This document shows positions 11,625 through 23,045 of a stretch of 64,000 bases of DNA, one piece after another (position 1 is the first letter of the stretch; each line of letters starts with the position of its first letter). The notes beneath the pieces were generated by a model. That model had not been told where the DNA came from, searched no databases, and worked only from the letters and a program-made list of their open reading frames with translations. The stretch comes from Dickeya oryzae. Its GTDB lineage: Bacteria; Pseudomonadota; Gammaproteobacteria; Enterobacterales; Enterobacteriaceae. Position numbers and translations under genes: made by a program. The stretch spans positions 248,001 through 312,000 of the forward strand of contig NZ_ML762921.1 of assembly GCF_009372235.1 (NCBI RefSeq), in the 5' to 3' direction.

Positions 11625-12823
11625 CGGGCACCTCTCGTAAACGCCTGCGCTTTGGTCAGGCGCGTTTCATAATCAATTCGCAACAACAACACAATGGCTG
11701 TCGACATAATCAGCAAACTGGACCCACCGTAGCTGATAAGCGGTAATGTCAGCCCCTTGGTCGGCAACATACCGGCGGCGGCACCAACGTTCACCAGCGT
11801 CTGAAAGCTGAACCAGATACCGATGGAGCACGCCAGAAAACCCGAAAAACGCTGGTCGATTTCCAGTGCGCGACGTCCTATCGACATCGCTCGAAAAGCG
11901 ACGAAGAATATCATTAACAACGCCAAAACCACACCGATATAGCCCAGCTCTTCCCCCAGAATGGAGAAAATAAAGTCAGTGTGCGCCTCCGGCAGATACT
12001 CCAACTTCTGTATCGAATTACCGAGCCCCTGCCCCCACAATTCACCGCGCCCAAACGCCATCAGCGACTGTGTTAACTGGTAGCCGCTACCGAACGGGTC
12101 GTCCCACGGGTTCCAGAACGAGGTGACACGGCGCACACGATACGGCTCAGCGATAATCAACAGTGCGACGGCGAAGATGCCACAGCCGATGATTGCCAGG
12201 AACTGCCACAGCTTCGCCCCTGCAAGAAACAACATCGCCAGTGTCGTAATAAACAGCACCACCACCGTACCGAGGTCCGGCTGGGCCAGCAGCAGCACTG
12301 CCAGCACCACCATCACGCCCATCGGCTTACAAAACCCCCAGAAGTTGTTACGCACCTCATCGACTTTGCGCACCATGTAACTGGAGAGGTAGCAAAACAA
12401 CGACAACTTCGATAATTCCGCAGGCTGGATACGCAACGGCCCCAGAGAAATCCAGCGGGACGCCCCGTTCACCGAGCTACCGACCACCAGCACGATCAAC
12501 AACATCACCATCGATACCAGCAGCAATACCACGCTGTAACGCTGCCAGACCTCCATCGGTACCCGCATGGTGACCAGCGATAAACCGAACGCCAACCCGA
12601 GATACAGCGCATCGCGTTTGGCGAACAGAAAAGGATCACTGGCCAGACGTTGTCCGACGGGCATCGACGCCGACGTCACCATCACAAAACCAATAACCGC
12701 CAGCCCCAGGGTCAACCACAGCAACGTCCGGTCATACAGCACCGTGCTGAGGTTGTCGCTTTCACGCGTCCCCATCACCCAGCTCTTGAGACGCTCGAAC
12801 ATGCCGGCCCCGATAAGGCGCAT
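11621..12823 (-). CDS. ftsW: septal peptidoglycan polymerase FtsW
   Basis: FtsW is the SEDS-family glycosyltransferase that polymerises lipid II at the septum with FtsI. It is 400 residues with about ten membrane helices. Family sequences include [24 protein letters not shown], the extracellular loop [18 protein letters not shown] and [16 protein letters not shown]. The N terminus is shorter and differs from E. coli before the shared YDRTLLWLT. The start ATG shares one base with the murD stop (TAATG). Confidence 0.96.
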   Translation of the reverse strand: MRLIGAGMFERLKSWVMGTRESDNLSTVLYDRTLLWLTLGLAVIGFVMVTSASMPVGQRLASDPFLFAKRDALYLGLAFGLSLVTMRVPMEVWQRYSVVLLLVSMVMLLIVLVVGSSVNGASRWISLGPLRIQPAELSKLSLFCYLSSYMVRKVDEVRNNFWGFCKPMGVMVVLAVLLLAQPDLGTVVVLFITTLAMLFLAGAKLWQFLAIIGCGIFAVALLIIAEPYRVRRVTSFWNPWDDPFGSGYQLTQSLMAFGRGELWGQGLGNSIQKLEYLPEAHTDFIFSILGEELGYIGVVLALLMIFFVAFRAMSIGRRALEIDQRFSGFLACSIGIWFSFQTLVNVGAAAGMLPTKGLTLPLISYGGSSLLIMSTAIVLLLRIDYETRLTKAQAFTRGAR

Positions 12824-14136
12824 TATCCCAGTTCCTCCGCCAGACGAGCGAACTCATCGCCACGCTGTTCAAAGCTACGGAACTGATCGAGACTGGCGCA
12901 GGCCGGTGACAGCAACACCATATCCCCAGGTTGGGCGACGCTGGCTATCAGGCGCATCGCCTGCTCCATGGTGTCAGTCTGCTGGGCAATCTCCGGGCGT
13001 AACGCCGCCAGTTGTCCGCCATCACGTCCAAAGCAGTACAGCCGAATACGATCACCTTGCAGGTAACGCAGCAGCGGAGAGAAATCAGCCGATTTTCCAT
13101 CTCCGCCCAGCAGCAAATGCAACGTTCCGTCGACATGCAGCCCACTCAATGCCGCTTCGGTGCTACCAACATTGGTGGCTTTAGAATCATTCACCCAACG
13201 CACACCGTTACGCTCCAGCGACAACTGGAAACGGTGCGGCAGGCCGGTAAAGGTGGTCAGCGCGGTCAATGCCGACGAGCGCGGGATACCCACCGCATCC
13301 GCCAGCGCCAGCGCAGCCAGCGCATTGGTGTAGTTATGCTGCCCGACCAGTTTGATTTCTCGGGTATTCAACACCCGCTCACCCTTCACCCGCAGCCAGG
13401 TTTCACCCTGTTGCCGGTTCAGATGATAATCGCCTACATCCACCCCGAAGCTCAGACAACGCGCATCAGCGCCGCGTACCGGCATCGTCAGAGCGTCATC
13501 GGCATTCACGATGCAGACTTTGGCATTCTCATAAATGCGCAACTTGGCGGCACGGTATTGCTGCAACCCAAGCGGGTAACGGTTGGTGTGATCCTCGGTA
13601 ACGTTGAGGATCGTCGCGGCAGCCGCATGCAGGCTGTGGGTGGTTTCCAGTTGAAAGCTCGACAACTCCAGCACATACAGCTGGCTTTCTTGCTTGAGCA
13701 ACTCCAGTGCCGGAACACCGATGTTACCGCCCACACCGACAGCCCAACCGGCCGCCTGCGCCATTTGGCCCACCAGTGTGGTGACAGTGCTTTTGCCGTT
13801 AGAGCCAGTAATCGCGACAATCGGCGCCTGAGCCTCACGGCAGAACAATTCGATATCGCCGATAATCTCAATACCGGCCGTCGCCGCATCGCACAGCACC
13901 GGCGTCGCCAACGCGATACCAGGGCTGGCGACAATCAAGTCAGCAGACAGCAACCATTCATCATTAAGGCCGCCAAGATGACGCTCGACGGAAGCGGGCA
14001 GTTTATCCAACCCCGGCGGACTGGTACGGGTATCCATCACGCGCGGCACAACCCCGCGTGCAAGGAAAAAATCAACACAGGAGAGCCCTGTCAGCCCTAA
14101 CCCGATAATGACAACCTTTCTACCCTGATAGTCCAT
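12823..14136 (-). CDS. murD: UDP-MurNAc-L-Ala--D-glutamate ligase MurD
   Basis: MurD adds D-glutamate to UDP-MurNAc-L-Ala. The start at 14136 ([20 protein letters not shown]) gives 437 residues (E. coli 438). A longer in-frame reading would overlap the end of mraY and is not supported. The ATP loop [12 protein letters not shown] is near residue 112, and the central domain carries [10 protein letters not shown]. The C-terminal domain has [11 protein letters not shown] and [12 protein letters not shown]. It is packed 2 bases after mraY. Confidence 0.97.
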   Translation of the reverse strand: MDYQGRKVVIIGLGLTGLSCVDFFLARGVVPRVMDTRTSPPGLDKLPASVERHLGGLNDEWLLSADLIVASPGIALATPVLCDAATAGIEIIGDIELFCREAQAPIVAITGSNGKSTVTTLVGQMAQAAGWAVGVGGNIGVPALELLKQESQLYVLELSSFQLETTHSLHAAAATILNVTEDHTNRYPLGLQQYRAAKLRIYENAKVCIVNADDALTMPVRGADARCLSFGVDVGDYHLNRQQGETWLRVKGERVLNTREIKLVGQHNYTNALAALALADAVGIPRSSALTALTTFTGLPHRFQLSLERNGVRWVNDSKATNVGSTEAALSGLHVDGTLHLLLGGDGKSADFSPLLRYLQGDRIRLYCFGRDGGQLAALRPEIAQQTDTMEQAMRLIASVAQPGDMVLLSPACASLDQFRSFEQRGDEFARLAEELG

Positions 14137-14138
14137 TT

Positions 14139-15221
14139 TTACCGTACCTTGAGCGTTACCAGTCCGATGAGCATCAACATCAGCGAAATAATCCAGAACC
14201 GCACGATGACTCGCGGCTCCGGCCACCCTTTCAGTTCATAGTGATGGTGGATAGGTGCCATGCGGAAAATCCGCTGGCCGCGCAGTTTGAAAGAACCGAC
14301 CTGCAAAATAACGGACAGCGTTTCCACCACGAAAACCCCGCCCATAATCACCAGCAAAAACTCCTGACGCAGCAGCACAGCGATAGTGCCCAATGCGCCG
14401 CCCAACGCCAGTGAACCAACATCACCCATGAAGACTTGCGCAGGGTAAGTGTTAAACCACAAAAACCCGAGACCCGCGCCGACAATCGCGGTACATACCA
14501 CCACCAGTTCACTGGCATACCGGATATACGGAATGTGCAGATAGCTGGCGAAATTCATGTTACCGGTCGCCCAGGCCACCAACGCAAAACCCACCGCCAC
14601 AAACACCGTCGGCATGATAGCCAGCCCATCCAGACCGTCAGTGAGGTTAACCGCGTTGCTGGTGCCGACAATCACGAAATAGGCCAGCACGATATACATC
14701 AGGCCCAACTGTGGCATTACGTCTTTGAAGAACGGCACCACCAGTTGTGTTGCCGGGGTATCTTTACCAATCGCATACATGGAAAACGCGACGACCAACG
14801 CCAGCACCGATTGCCAGAAATACTTCCAGCGGGCAATCAGCCCACGGGTGTCTTTACGCACCACTTTGCGATAGTCATCTACAAACCCGACGATGCCGTA
14901 TCCCACCAGCACCAGCAGTACGCACCAGACATAGGGGTTAGCCAAATTGACCCACAACAACACCGAAATAATGATCGATGCGAGGATCATCACGCCGCCC
15001 ATGGTCGGGGTACCCCGCTTGCTAAAATGAGATTCCGGCCCTTCGTTACGCACTACCTGACCGATTTGCAGGCGTTGCAGCCAGGCAATCAGGTGCGGCC
15101 CCATCCACAGGGAAATAATTAATGCCGTCAGCAGGCTGACAATGGCCCGAAACGTCAGATACGAAAAGACGTTGAAGCCGGAATAAAACTTGACCAGATA
15201 TTCGGCCAGCCAAACTAACAT
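14139..15221 (-). CDS. mraY: phospho-MurNAc-pentapeptide transferase MraY
   Basis: MraY moves phospho-MurNAc-pentapeptide onto undecaprenyl phosphate, making lipid I. It is an integral membrane protein of 360 residues, the same length as E. coli, with ten predicted helices. The catalytic aspartates lie in GFVDDYRKV near residue 115 and [10 protein letters not shown] near 192. The cytoplasmic [14 protein letters not shown] loop is near 324. Its start overlaps the murF stop by 7 bases. Confidence 0.98.
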   Translation of the reverse strand: MLVWLAEYLVKFYSGFNVFSYLTFRAIVSLLTALIISLWMGPHLIAWLQRLQIGQVVRNEGPESHFSKRGTPTMGGVMILASIIISVLLWVNLANPYVWCVLLVLVGYGIVGFVDDYRKVVRKDTRGLIARWKYFWQSVLALVVAFSMYAIGKDTPATQLVVPFFKDVMPQLGLMYIVLAYFVIVGTSNAVNLTDGLDGLAIMPTVFVAVGFALVAWATGNMNFASYLHIPYIRYASELVVVCTAIVGAGLGFLWFNTYPAQVFMGDVGSLALGGALGTIAVLLRQEFLLVIMGGVFVVETLSVILQVGSFKLRGQRIFRMAPIHHHYELKGWPEPRVIVRFWIISLMLMLIGLVTLKVR

Positions 15222-16576
15222 GTAGCATTCTCCTGTAATGCGTGTACTACCTGTTCCATCGCAGCACTGCGTGAACCTTTAATTAAGACGGTAATGGTAT
15301 TATGTTGTGTTACCAGCGCACGCAAACGCTCAATCAACGCCGTTTTATTATCAAAATGCTCGCCAGTGCCGCTCGCTTCACCAATCAACGCACTCAGCGT
15401 TCCCACACTCAGCACCTTATCAATATTCGCGTTGCGGGCCGCTTCACCTACCTGGCGATGACATGCCTGGGCGTCCTGACCCAACTCCGCCATATCGCCG
15501 ACCACCAGCACCCGATAGCCGGGCATCTCCGCCAGCACCTGCGCGGCGGCCGTCATTGAACCGACATTGGCGTTGTAGCTGTCGTCCAGCAGCAACTTCC
15601 CGGGGGCCAGCGCAATGGGGAACAAGCGCCCAGACACCGCCTGTAACTGCTCCAGACCCGCTTTCACCGCCGCAAGCGATGCCCCGACCGCCAACGCCAG
15701 CGCCGTTGCAGCCAGCGCGTTGGCGATATTGTGGCGCCCCGGTAACGGTAGCGTCACAGCGATATCGCCCATCGGCGTGTGCAATACGACATCCGTACCC
15801 CGTTCGCTGACACGGATATCACTGGCGTAAAAATCAACCCCAGCGCATCCCTGTGGGGAAAAGCGCCACAGTGTTTTCCCTGTCAGCACATTCTGCCAGC
15901 GAGCTTCGTCGTGACTGTCCGCATTGACGATCGCCACGCCCTGCGAAGGCAAACCGCCAAAAATTTCACCTTTGGCCTGAGCCACCCCTTCCAGCGAACC
16001 AAAGCCTTCCAGATGCGCAGCAGCCAGGTTATTCACCAATGCCGCCTCCGGTCGTACCATCGCCGTGGTGTAGGCGATTTCACCGATATGGTTGGCACCC
16101 AATTCGATCACCGCGTAGTCATGCTCTGGCGTCAGGCGAAACAGCGTCAACGGCACACCGATGTCATTGTTGAAGTTACCGGCGGTGTAGAGCACATTGC
16201 CGCACTGGCGCAGAATCGATGCGGCCATTTCCTTAACAGACGTTTTTCCCGATGACCCTGTCAGCGCCACGACGCGCGCACGACTTTGCTGGCGCACCCA
16301 ACTGGCCATGACGCCCAACGCCAAACGCGTATCTTCTACCACCAATTGCGGCACATTGATTGGTAAGTGCTTACTCACCAATAATGCTGCTGCCCCATTA
16401 TTAACGGCATCCGCCGCGTAATCATGAGCATCAAATTTTTCGCCACGTAACGCGATGAATAAACACCCGGCGCTAAGTTTGCGGGTATCGGTGGACACGT
16501 CGCTAATAGTCAGGTTTTCACCCACCAGACGGGCACCCAGTACATCAGCCAGCTGTTGCAATGAAACGCTGATCAT
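15215..16576 (-). CDS. murF: MurF, D-Ala-D-Ala adding ligase
   Basis: MurF joins D-Ala-D-Ala to the UDP-MurNAc tripeptide, giving the pentapeptide precursor. It is 453 residues. The ATP loop [11 protein letters not shown] is near residue 107, followed by [12 protein letters not shown] and the lysine-site region [17 protein letters not shown]. The C-terminal domain shows [12 protein letters not shown]. Its substrate D-Ala-D-Ala is made by Ddl, which is not encoded in this cluster. It overlaps murE by 4 bases. Confidence 0.97.
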   Translation of the reverse strand: MISVSLQQLADVLGARLVGENLTISDVSTDTRKLSAGCLFIALRGEKFDAHDYAADAVNNGAAALLVSKHLPINVPQLVVEDTRLALGVMASWVRQQSRARVVALTGSSGKTSVKEMAASILRQCGNVLYTAGNFNNDIGVPLTLFRLTPEHDYAVIELGANHIGEIAYTTAMVRPEAALVNNLAAAHLEGFGSLEGVAQAKGEIFGGLPSQGVAIVNADSHDEARWQNVLTGKTLWRFSPQGCAGVDFYASDIRVSERGTDVVLHTPMGDIAVTLPLPGRHNIANALAATALALAVGASLAAVKAGLEQLQAVSGRLFPIALAPGKLLLDDSYNANVGSMTAAAQVLAEMPGYRVLVVGDMAELGQDAQACHRQVGEAARNANIDKVLSVGTLSALIGEASGTGEHFDNKTALIERLRALVTQHNTITVLIKGSRSAAMEQVVHALQENATC

Positions 16577-18057
16577 ACGATAACCCCCAGCAAACGTGCG
16601 ACCGTAATGCGATCCGAATAATCCAATCGCTCATTTCCTACCAGTTGGTAATCTTCATGCCCTTTACCGGCGACCAGTACCACATCATCGGCCGCCGCCT
16701 GCATCACCGCACTGGTAACAGCTTCCGCTCGCCCGGCAATCACCTGCACCCGACCTGCATCCAGCAGCCCACTCAAAATATCCGTCACGATCGCCTGCGG
16801 GTCTTCGCTACGCGGGTTGTCATCAGTCACAATCACCCGATCTGCCAGTTGTTCTGCAATCGCCCCCATTAGTGGGCGCTTACCTCTATCACGATCGCCG
16901 CCACATCCGAAGACGCACCATAACGTTCCCCGGCAGTGCAAACGCGCCGCTGCCAGTGCTTTCTCCAACGCATCCGGGGTATGGGCATAATCCACCACAA
17001 CCGTCGGACGTCCACTGGCAAGAAAAACTTCCATTCTACCGCAAACAGGCTGCAACGCAGAACCGGCCTCCACCAGTTGCTCCAGCGGATACCCTAACGA
17101 CAGCAGCGTCGCCAGGGCCAGCAACAGGTTACTGACGTTGAACTCTCCCATCAGACGGCTATTGATGGAACCTGCGCCCCAACTGGAATCAAACTGCACC
17201 GTAAAACCGCTGTCGTGATAATCGATGTGGGTGGCTTTCAGCCAATGTGCACGGGCGCTATCGACACTGCCCGCGACACTCACCGCCACGGCGTCTGGCA
17301 GGCGGCTTAACCAACGACGCCCGACCTCATCGTCAGCGTTAATGATTTTCTGACCGACCTGATGCTCGGCGAACAACCGCCACTTGGCGGCCTCATAATT
17401 CGCCATGTCGCCGTGGTAATCGAGGTGGTCGCGGCTCAGGTTGGTAAAGACAGCGGCCGCAAACGACAAGGCTTCAACCCGATGCTGCACCAGCCCATGC
17501 GAAGACACTTCCATGGCAGCAAAATCCGCCCCTTGATCCACCAGTTGGCTCAGAATCTGCTGTACATCCACCGCCGAACCGGTGGTGTTTTCTGATGGCA
17601 CTACATGCCCCAGCAACCCATTCCCTACCGTGCCCATGACCGCACTGGTTTTGCCCAATGCCTGGCTCCATTGCGCCAGCAACTGGGTCGTCGTCGTTTT
17701 ACCGTTAGTCCCGGTGACGCCAATCAGTTGCAACGCGGTCGATGGCTGGCGGTAGAAGCGCCCCGCCAGCGCCGACAACCGCGGGTTGAGGTGCGCCAGA
17801 TAAATCACCGGTACGCCGTGCATTTCAGTCAGGGTACCATCGGGCGTAGCGTCATCCGCCTGCGCGACAACCGCCGCGACACCCTGCGCAATGGCCTGCG
17901 GAATATAGTGCCGCCCATCCGTCTTGTGACCGACCACTGCCACAAACAGATCCCCGGCAGCCGCCACGCGGCTGTCTAATGTCATTTCCCGCAGCGCGCG
18001 CTCCGGGGCGTCTTTCACCCACGGAGTCAGGACATCGCGCAAGTTACGATCTGTCAC
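16573..18057 (-). CDS. murE: UDP-MurNAc-L-Ala-D-Glu--mDAP ligase MurE
   Basis: MurE adds meso-diaminopimelate to UDP-MurNAc-L-Ala-D-Glu. It is 494 residues (E. coli 495). The ATP loop [12 protein letters not shown] is near residue 116, and [20 protein letters not shown] gives the Mur-family metal and lysine region. The mDAP-selecting motif DDNPRSEDP is near residue 413, which marks a Gram-negative type of cross-link. Its start overlaps the ftsI stop by 14 bases. Confidence 0.97.
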   Translation of the reverse strand: MTDRNLRDVLTPWVKDAPERALREMTLDSRVAAAGDLFVAVVGHKTDGRHYIPQAIAQGVAAVVAQADDATPDGTLTEMHGVPVIYLAHLNPRLSALAGRFYRQPSTALQLIGVTGTNGKTTTTQLLAQWSQALGKTSAVMGTVGNGLLGHVVPSENTTGSAVDVQQILSQLVDQGADFAAMEVSSHGLVQHRVEALSFAAAVFTNLSRDHLDYHGDMANYEAAKWRLFAEHQVGQKIINADDEVGRRWLSRLPDAVAVSVAGSVDSARAHWLKATHIDYHDSGFTVQFDSSWGAGSINSRLMGEFNVSNLLLALATLLSLGYPLEQLVEAGSALQPVCGRMEVFLASGRPTVVVDYAHTPDALEKALAAARLHCRGTLWCVFGCGGDRDRGKRPLMGAIAEQLADRVIVTDDNPRSEDPQAIVTDILSGLLDAGRVQVIAGRAEAVTSAVMQAAADDVVLVAGKGHEDYQLVGNERLDYSDRITVARLLGVIV

Positions 18058-19807
18058 CTGAACCCTCTTTTCTGTTGATTACAAACTCACTTTTCTCACC
18101 GGTCGCCAACGCATCCGGCTCGATATTCATGGTGCGCAGCACGCCGCCCATGATCGCGCCAAATACCGGTGCCGACACCGCACCACCGTAGTATTTCCCC
18201 GCCTGAGGGTCGTTAATCACCACCACCAGCGCAAAGCGCGGATTACTGGCTGGTGCCACCCCAGCGGTATAAGCGATGTATTTGTTGATGTACTTGCCAT
18301 CCGGGCCGACCTTTTTCGCCGTACCGGTTTTAATCGCGATGCGGTAGCCTTTTACTGCGGCCTTGGTACCACCGCCACCGGGCAGCGCGACACTTTCCAT
18401 CATGTGCACCACAGTACGGACAATCTGTTCAGAGAACACACGCTCTCCGGGTACCGGCGGGTCGACCCTGGTAATCGAAAGCGGGCGGTAGATACCGAAA
18501 CTACCGATGGTCGCGTAGACACGCGCCAGTTGCAGCGGCGTGACCATCAGGCCATAGCCAAACGAGAAAGTGGCGCGTTCAATATCCGACCAGCGCTGAC
18601 GATTCGGGTACAGCCCCAGACTTTCGCCCACCAACCCCAGGTTGGTGGCTTTACCCAATCCAAAGCGAGAGTAAGTATCCACTAACGCAGAAGCTGGCAT
18701 CGCCAATGCAAGGTGTGAGACGCCAACGTTACTGGATTTCTGCAATACCCCAGTCAGCGTCAGTTCGCTGTAACGCGCCACGTCCTTGATTTCATGGCCG
18801 TTGATGTAATACGGCATCGTGTTGAGTACCGCGTTTTCCTTGACCACATTACGCTGTAGCGCCGTCATCACCACCATAGGTTTTACGGTGGAGCCAGGTT
18901 CAAAAATGTCGGTGATGGCACGGTTACGAATGACGTCGGTTGGCGTGCCGCTCAGGTTGTTCGGGTTGTAAGAAGGGCTGTTGGCCATAGCCAGTACTTC
19001 ACCGGTGTTCACATCCACCAGTACGGCAGTGCCTGACTCAGCTTTATTGAACGCCACGGCGTTATTCAGTTCGCGGTATACCAGTGCCTGCAGGCGCTCA
19101 TCGATACTGAGCATCAGGTTGTGTGCCGCCTGACTCTCCACCGAAGAAATATCTTCAATGACCCGCCCAAAGCGGTCTTTGCGCACAGTCCGCTCACCGG
19201 GGAGGCCGGTCAGCCAGCGATCAAAACTTTTCTCAATCCCTTCAATACCCTGACCATCAATATTGGTAAAACCGATCAGGTGCGACGTCACCTGTCCGGA
19301 AGGGTAATAACGGCGAGACTCCTGACGCAGGTTGATGCCTGGCAATTTTAGCTTGTGGATATACTCGCCGATCGCCGGGTTTACCTGACGGGCAAGATAG
19401 ACAAAACGGCCGTTCGGGTTGGCGTTCACTTTCGTGGCTATCTGATCGAGCGGGATTTCCAGCGCATCCGCCAGCGCCTTCCAGCGCGTATCCAGCGAGA
19501 TACCGCCATGATCATTCACGTCTTTCGGATCGGCCCAGACCGCATTGACCGGTACGCTCACCGCCAGCGGACGGCCTGCACGATCGCTGATCATACCGCG
19601 AGCGGTGGGAATCTCTTGTACGCGCAGGGAACGCATATCCCCTTCACGCACCAACTTATCAGGCGCGATCACCTGCAAGTATGCCGCGCGCAACATCAAC
19701 CCCAACATGCACAACAAAATACCGCCGCAAAGCAACGCAAAACGCCAGCTGACAAAGCTGGCATGTTCTTCCTGACGTTTCACTTTTCCTGGTCGCGCTG
19801 CTCTCAT
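18044..19807 (-). CDS. ftsI: septal transpeptidase FtsI (PBP3)
   Basis: FtsI is the penicillin-binding transpeptidase that cross-links septal peptidoglycan with FtsW. It is 587 residues (E. coli 588). A basic N terminus and one membrane helix at about 24-44 are followed by the PBP dimerisation domain ([15 protein letters not shown]). The transpeptidase domain carries the active serine in PGSTVKPMV, then SSNVGVS and KTGTAKKVG. The C-terminal segment ends [13 protein letters not shown], as in the processed E. coli protein. It lies 22 bases downstream of ftsL. Confidence 0.98.
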   Translation of the reverse strand: MRAARPGKVKRQEEHASFVSWRFALLCGGILLCMLGLMLRAAYLQVIAPDKLVREGDMRSLRVQEIPTARGMISDRAGRPLAVSVPVNAVWADPKDVNDHGGISLDTRWKALADALEIPLDQIATKVNANPNGRFVYLARQVNPAIGEYIHKLKLPGINLRQESRRYYPSGQVTSHLIGFTNIDGQGIEGIEKSFDRWLTGLPGERTVRKDRFGRVIEDISSVESQAAHNLMLSIDERLQALVYRELNNAVAFNKAESGTAVLVDVNTGEVLAMANSPSYNPNNLSGTPTDVIRNRAITDIFEPGSTVKPMVVMTALQRNVVKENAVLNTMPYYINGHEIKDVARYSELTLTGVLQKSSNVGVSHLALAMPASALVDTYSRFGLGKATNLGLVGESLGLYPNRQRWSDIERATFSFGYGLMVTPLQLARVYATIGSFGIYRPLSITRVDPPVPGERVFSEQIVRTVVHMMESVALPGGGGTKAAVKGYRIAIKTGTAKKVGPDGKYINKYIAYTAGVAPASNPRFALVVVINDPQAGKYYGGAVSAPVFGAIMGGVLRTMNIEPDALATGEKSEFVINRKEGSGDRS

Positions 19808-19829
19808 AATTTAGGCGATACCTGCTAAT

Positions 19830-20153
19830 TCATTGTTGTTTAACCACAATATTTTCCTGTGAAGGATCAACGTGCACCATATGCAGTTTCTCAGTAGCGA
19901 TCTGCTCGACACGGCTGTGATCGCCCAGGGCATTCTCTTCCAAAATCAGGTTGCGCCACTCGATATCCAGCGCATCGCGCTCCAGCAACAACCGCTCACG
20001 CTCTGCCGTCAACAGACGTGTACGATGTGCGGTGGTGACCACCATGATGGCGGACACCAAGACCGCTATCAGCAACAACAGCGGCAACTTGCCATGACGC
20101 AACAGGTCATCACCGATAACGCCGCCCAGCGAATGGCGCTCATTCCCGATCAC
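19830..20153 (-). CDS. ftsL: cell division protein FtsL
   Basis: FtsL is a small bitopic protein that forms the FtsQLB complex and activates FtsWI. It is 107 residues, against 121 in E. coli; the missing part is at the cytoplasmic N terminus. One membrane helix runs at about 20-40 ([18 protein letters not shown]), followed by a periplasmic leucine-zipper coiled coil ([19 protein letters not shown]). The C terminus retains [11 protein letters not shown]. It overlaps rsmH by 4 bases. Confidence 0.95.
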   Translation of the reverse strand: MIGNERHSLGGVIGDDLLRHGKLPLLLLIAVLVSAIMVVTTAHRTRLLTAERERLLLERDALDIEWRNLILEENALGDHSRVEQIATEKLHMVHVDPSQENIVVKQQ

Positions 20154-21091
20154 GACGGCAGCCTCTCGGCAAAGCGCAATACCGAGCTGCGCGCACGCGG
20201 ATTTTCTGCCACTTCGTCATCAGGCGGCATCATTTTGCCGATTGACTTGAGCGTCTGGCCGCCTTGACTACGCAGTTGTTCTTCCGTCAACGGCAAACCG
20301 GCTGGCACCTGCGGCCCCCGGCTATGCTGACGGATAAAACGTTTCACAATACGGTCTTCCAGCGAATGGAAGCTGATCACCGACAAACGCCCTTCGGGAG
20401 CCAGTACTTTCAATGCCCCGTCCAACGCCCGCTCGATCTCTTCCAGCTCACTGTTGATATAAATGCGAATAGCCTGAAATGACCGGGTCGCCGGATGTTT
20501 GTGCTTTTCCCGAATCGGACTGGCAGCGGCAATCAACTCCGCCAACGCTTTGGTTCGGGTCAATGGGTCGATGCGGTTACGCTCCACAATCGCGCGGGCG
20601 ATACGCTTGGCAAAACGCTCTTCGCCGAACGTTTTCAGTACCCAGGCGATGTCATCCGCCTCCGCCTTCATCAGCCATTCGGCGGCGGACTGGCCTCGCG
20701 TGGGGTCCATACGCATATCCAGCGGCCCATCACGCATAAACGAGAATCCTCGCTCCGGGTCATCAAGCTGAGGGGAAGACACCCCCAAATCCAGCAAAAT
20801 ACCGTCGATTTTGCCGGTCAGCCCACGTTCATCGACGTAATCAGCCAGTTCGGAAAAAGGTCCGTGGATAATAGAAAAGCGAGCGTCATCAATGGTATTA
20901 GCAACAGCAACCGCCTGAGGATCGCGATCGATAGCTAACAAACGACCTTCCGGCCCAAGCTGGGACAGAATAAGACGGGAATGGCCACCCCGGCCAAACG
21001 TACCGTCGATGTAGATACCGTTGCTGCGAATGTTCAGGCCGTTGACGGCCTCATCCAGCAACACGGTGGTGTGCTTAAACGTTTCTGCCAT
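20150..21091 (-). CDS. rsmH: 16S rRNA C1402 N4-methyltransferase RsmH
   Basis: RsmH (MraW) methylates N4 of cytosine 1402 in 16S rRNA using S-adenosylmethionine. It is 313 residues, the same as E. coli. The N terminus [15 protein letters not shown] and the SAM site [13 protein letters not shown] are followed by [20 protein letters not shown] and the C-terminal [15 protein letters not shown]. It is 2 bases after mraZ and overlaps ftsL. Confidence 0.98.
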   Translation of the reverse strand: MAETFKHTTVLLDEAVNGLNIRSNGIYIDGTFGRGGHSRLILSQLGPEGRLLAIDRDPQAVAVANTIDDARFSIIHGPFSELADYVDERGLTGKIDGILLDLGVSSPQLDDPERGFSFMRDGPLDMRMDPTRGQSAAEWLMKAEADDIAWVLKTFGEERFAKRIARAIVERNRIDPLTRTKALAELIAAASPIREKHKHPATRSFQAIRIYINSELEEIERALDGALKVLAPEGRLSVISFHSLEDRIVKRFIRQHSRGPQVPAGLPLTEEQLRSQGGQTLKSIGKMMPPDDEVAENPRARSSVLRFAERLPS

Positions 21092-21093
21092 GA

Positions 21094-21552
21094 CTATAGT
21101 GATAAGTCCCGCAGCCGCTCAGACAAGGGCTCCTGAGTTGACTGCTCTGCGTCAATATCTTCCTTGACTTGTCGATACCAGGTCTGTTCATCCCACAGTT
21201 CAAACTTGTTGAACTGCCCAACCAGCATCACTTCTTTCGTAAGACCCGCATGCTGACGTAGCGTCGAGGCAATCAATATCCTTCCGGCATTGTCCATCTG
21301 GCATTCGCTGGCATGCCCGAGTAGCAGGCGCTGAACACGACGCTCAGCGGGGTTCATACTCGACAGGCGAGAAAGTTTCTGTTCGATAATTTCCCATTCA
21401 GGTAGCAGGTAAAGCAGCAGGCAGGGCTGATGCAGGTCGATGGTGCATACCATCTGACCTTGAGCTTCCTCGTTCAGTAAGTCCCGGTAACGGGTAGGAA
21501 CGGCAAGCCGCCCTTTACTGTCGAGATTGACCAGCGTCGCCCCACGAAACAT
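21094..21552 (-). CDS. mraZ: transcriptional regulator MraZ
   Basis: MraZ is the AbrB-like DNA-binding regulator that represses its own dcw promoter. The start at 21552 ([16 protein letters not shown]) gives 152 residues, equal to E. coli. Two MraZ repeats with the conserved DxxGR signature are visible: [15 protein letters not shown] near residue 10, and [17 protein letters not shown] near 83. The longer frame starting at 21597 would include the operator repeats. Those repeats lie just upstream, so autoregulation is very likely. Confidence 0.97.
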   Translation of the reverse strand: MFRGATLVNLDSKGRLAVPTRYRDLLNEEAQGQMVCTIDLHQPCLLLYLLPEWEIIEQKLSRLSSMNPAERRVQRLLLGHASECQMDNAGRILIASTLRQHAGLTKEVMLVGQFNKFELWDEQTWYRQVKEDIDAEQSTQEPLSERLRDLSL

Positions 21553-21581
21553 GACAGTATTTAGTCCTTCATGACCCTTTT

Positions 21582-21606
21582 TACCACTTTGCCCCACAAA
21601 TCCCCA
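21582..21606 (-). promoter_or_regulatory. MraZ operator repeats
   Basis: Reading the minus strand, TGGGG, TGGGG and TGGTA occur at 21606-21602, 21596-21592 and 21586-21582, separated by 5-base spacers. This is the known MraZ-box layout. The third box is degenerate. The array lies between the mra promoter and the mraZ start, where a repressor would block transcription. Confidence 0.85.
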
Positions 21607-21614
21607 CTATTGAG

Positions 21615-21644
21615 AGTTTACGGAGGGGATGAAAACCTTGTCAA
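21615..21644 (-). promoter_or_regulatory. mra (dcw cluster) promoter
   Basis: On the minus strand TTGACA (21644-21639) and TAAACT (21620-21615) are separated by 18 bases, directly upstream of the MraZ boxes. This is the expected main promoter of the whole dcw operon. Confidence 0.75.
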
Positions 21645-22419
21645 GCCAGCACGGATGCGCCCAGGCATTATTTCCTGCCAGGTCAGAGTGTGAAAAAACA
21701 GTTCAAAAACCACCACGAAAAAATAATGCGGATTAACGCTGTGATTATTTAAGGAAAATTAATGGCTTTCAGCGAGGGGGCTAAAGATATAGGATTTTTC
21801 TTTCGGTGCAATATTATTTTGACTATTACCGTTCGATAGCTATTTCTTAAATATTCTAACGATGTCGAAATATTTTTACAGGCTGATTTTTAAGCATTTT
21901 TGGAAATAATTATTCCTGCCAGCAAAAATCATGGCTAAAAAAATGGAACTATCACCTCTGGGATCGCATTTTTTTGACCTGAAACACACTGATGGCCACT
22001 TCAACTCAGGTTATCTATTCATGCCTGAAACATTAACCTGCTGTCTTACCTTTACCAGACAGAATAACTGGCTTTATTTCCAGTACCATTCACATTCACT
22101 TGCACTTTACTGTTCAGCAACGTTTCCGTTGCAATCTTTCTCTCTTTCGACTCCTTGCTTCCCCCACCGCCACCAATATTTATAACTATTTGTTTTATAT
22201 TAAATTAATCATATCAATCACGATAAACGAATGAAAAAGACGATTTGCAACCATAAAGTTGCGCCCCTGAACAAAAAACGACCGAAAATAAGTTTTTTAA
22301 GCTAGTTAAAAAATAATAAATAGTTATATAAACTACAAAAAAACCAATAAAGCAAAATGAAACACCAATAAAACACGCCACAAGCAACGTTATTATCCTT
22401 CACCAAGGAGCCCTACGAT
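21645..22419. other. AT-rich intergenic gap upstream of mraZ and alaE
   Basis: About 780 bases separate the mra promoter from alaE. The sequence is visibly AT-rich compared with the genes on either side. An open frame of 84 codons at 21931-22185 has no recognisable protein character. A 25-codon ORF at 21762-21839 has an AAGGA site 7 bases before its ATG but no other support. The segment before alaE (22200-22410) probably holds its promoter region. No repeat, RNA gene or mobile element was recognised. Confidence 0.5.
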
Positions 22420-22881
22420 ATGTTTTTCTTCATTTCCCGCATGCGTGGCATCATCGCCGATACGGTGGCCATGGTGGTGTATTGCTTCCTGACTGGTATG
22501 GCAATCGAAATCGTATTGTCAGGAATGACCTTCGAGCAGTCACTCTCCTCCCGATTACTGTCGATTCCGGTCAATATCGTGATTGCCTGGCCTTATGGGC
22601 TTTATCGGGACTGGATTGTTGCACTGGCGCAACGTCTGAACGCCAATTCGCGCTGGGGGAAAAATATGGCGGACCTGTTTGCCTACGTCAGTTTTCAGTC
22701 GCCAGTTTATGTCGCTATTCTGTTAACGATTGGTGCAGAACCATCACAAATTCTGAAAGCTGTCGCCAGCAATGCGGTAATCTCGATGGTGATGGGGGTG
22801 GCGTACGGTTATTTTCTGGAATATTGTCGTCGTCTGTTTCGGGTTGATGTTTCTTCTCGTGCGCAAATTGCTGGCCATTAA
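22420..22881 (+). CDS. alaE: L-alanine exporter AlaE
   Basis: AlaE exports excess L-alanine across the inner membrane by the proton gradient. It is 153 residues (E. coli 149) and four membrane helices are evident. Family sequences include [42 protein letters not shown] and [13 protein letters not shown]. In E. coli alaE is elsewhere. Here it sits alone and reversed between cra and mraZ, convergent with cra. D-alanine formation for the neighbouring wall genes makes the location suggestive, but nothing shows a link. Confidence 0.92.
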   Translation: MFFFISRMRGIIADTVAMVVYCFLTGMAIEIVLSGMTFEQSLSSRLLSIPVNIVIAWPYGLYRDWIVALAQRLNANSRWGKNMADLFAYVSFQSPVYVAILLTIGAEPSQILKAVASNAVISMVMGVAYGYFLEYCRRLFRVDVSSRAQIAGH

Positions 22882-22998
22882 TTCTGAACAATTAACAGCC
22901 ATATCAATATACCTGTCATACTTCACGTTACAGGTATGTTGGCGGCATTCCTGAATGCTCGAATTATTTTGGGCACAAAGATAAAAATAAGAATTATC

Positions 22999-23040
22999 TC
23001 ATGCGGCGCGGAGTGAAAAATGACTCCCGCTCCGCATGAT
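22999..23040. repeat. inverted repeat between alaE and cra
   Basis: ATGCGG and GGAGT pair with ACTCC and CCGCAT around an AAAAATG loop, giving an interrupted hairpin between two convergent genes. There is no clean T run on either strand, so it may be a weak two-way terminator. Confidence 0.4.
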
Positions 23041-23045
23041 GTCGA

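Noticed and set aside
13012-14100. 362-codon plus-strand ORF opposite murD
   Set aside because: It is a shadow of murD in GC-rich DNA. The same applies to long antisense ORFs over secA, ilvB, ilvI, leuA and polB.
21931-22185. 84-codon ORF in the gap upstream of alaE
   Set aside because: No ribosome binding site, no recognisable domain, and composition like surrounding non-coding DNA.
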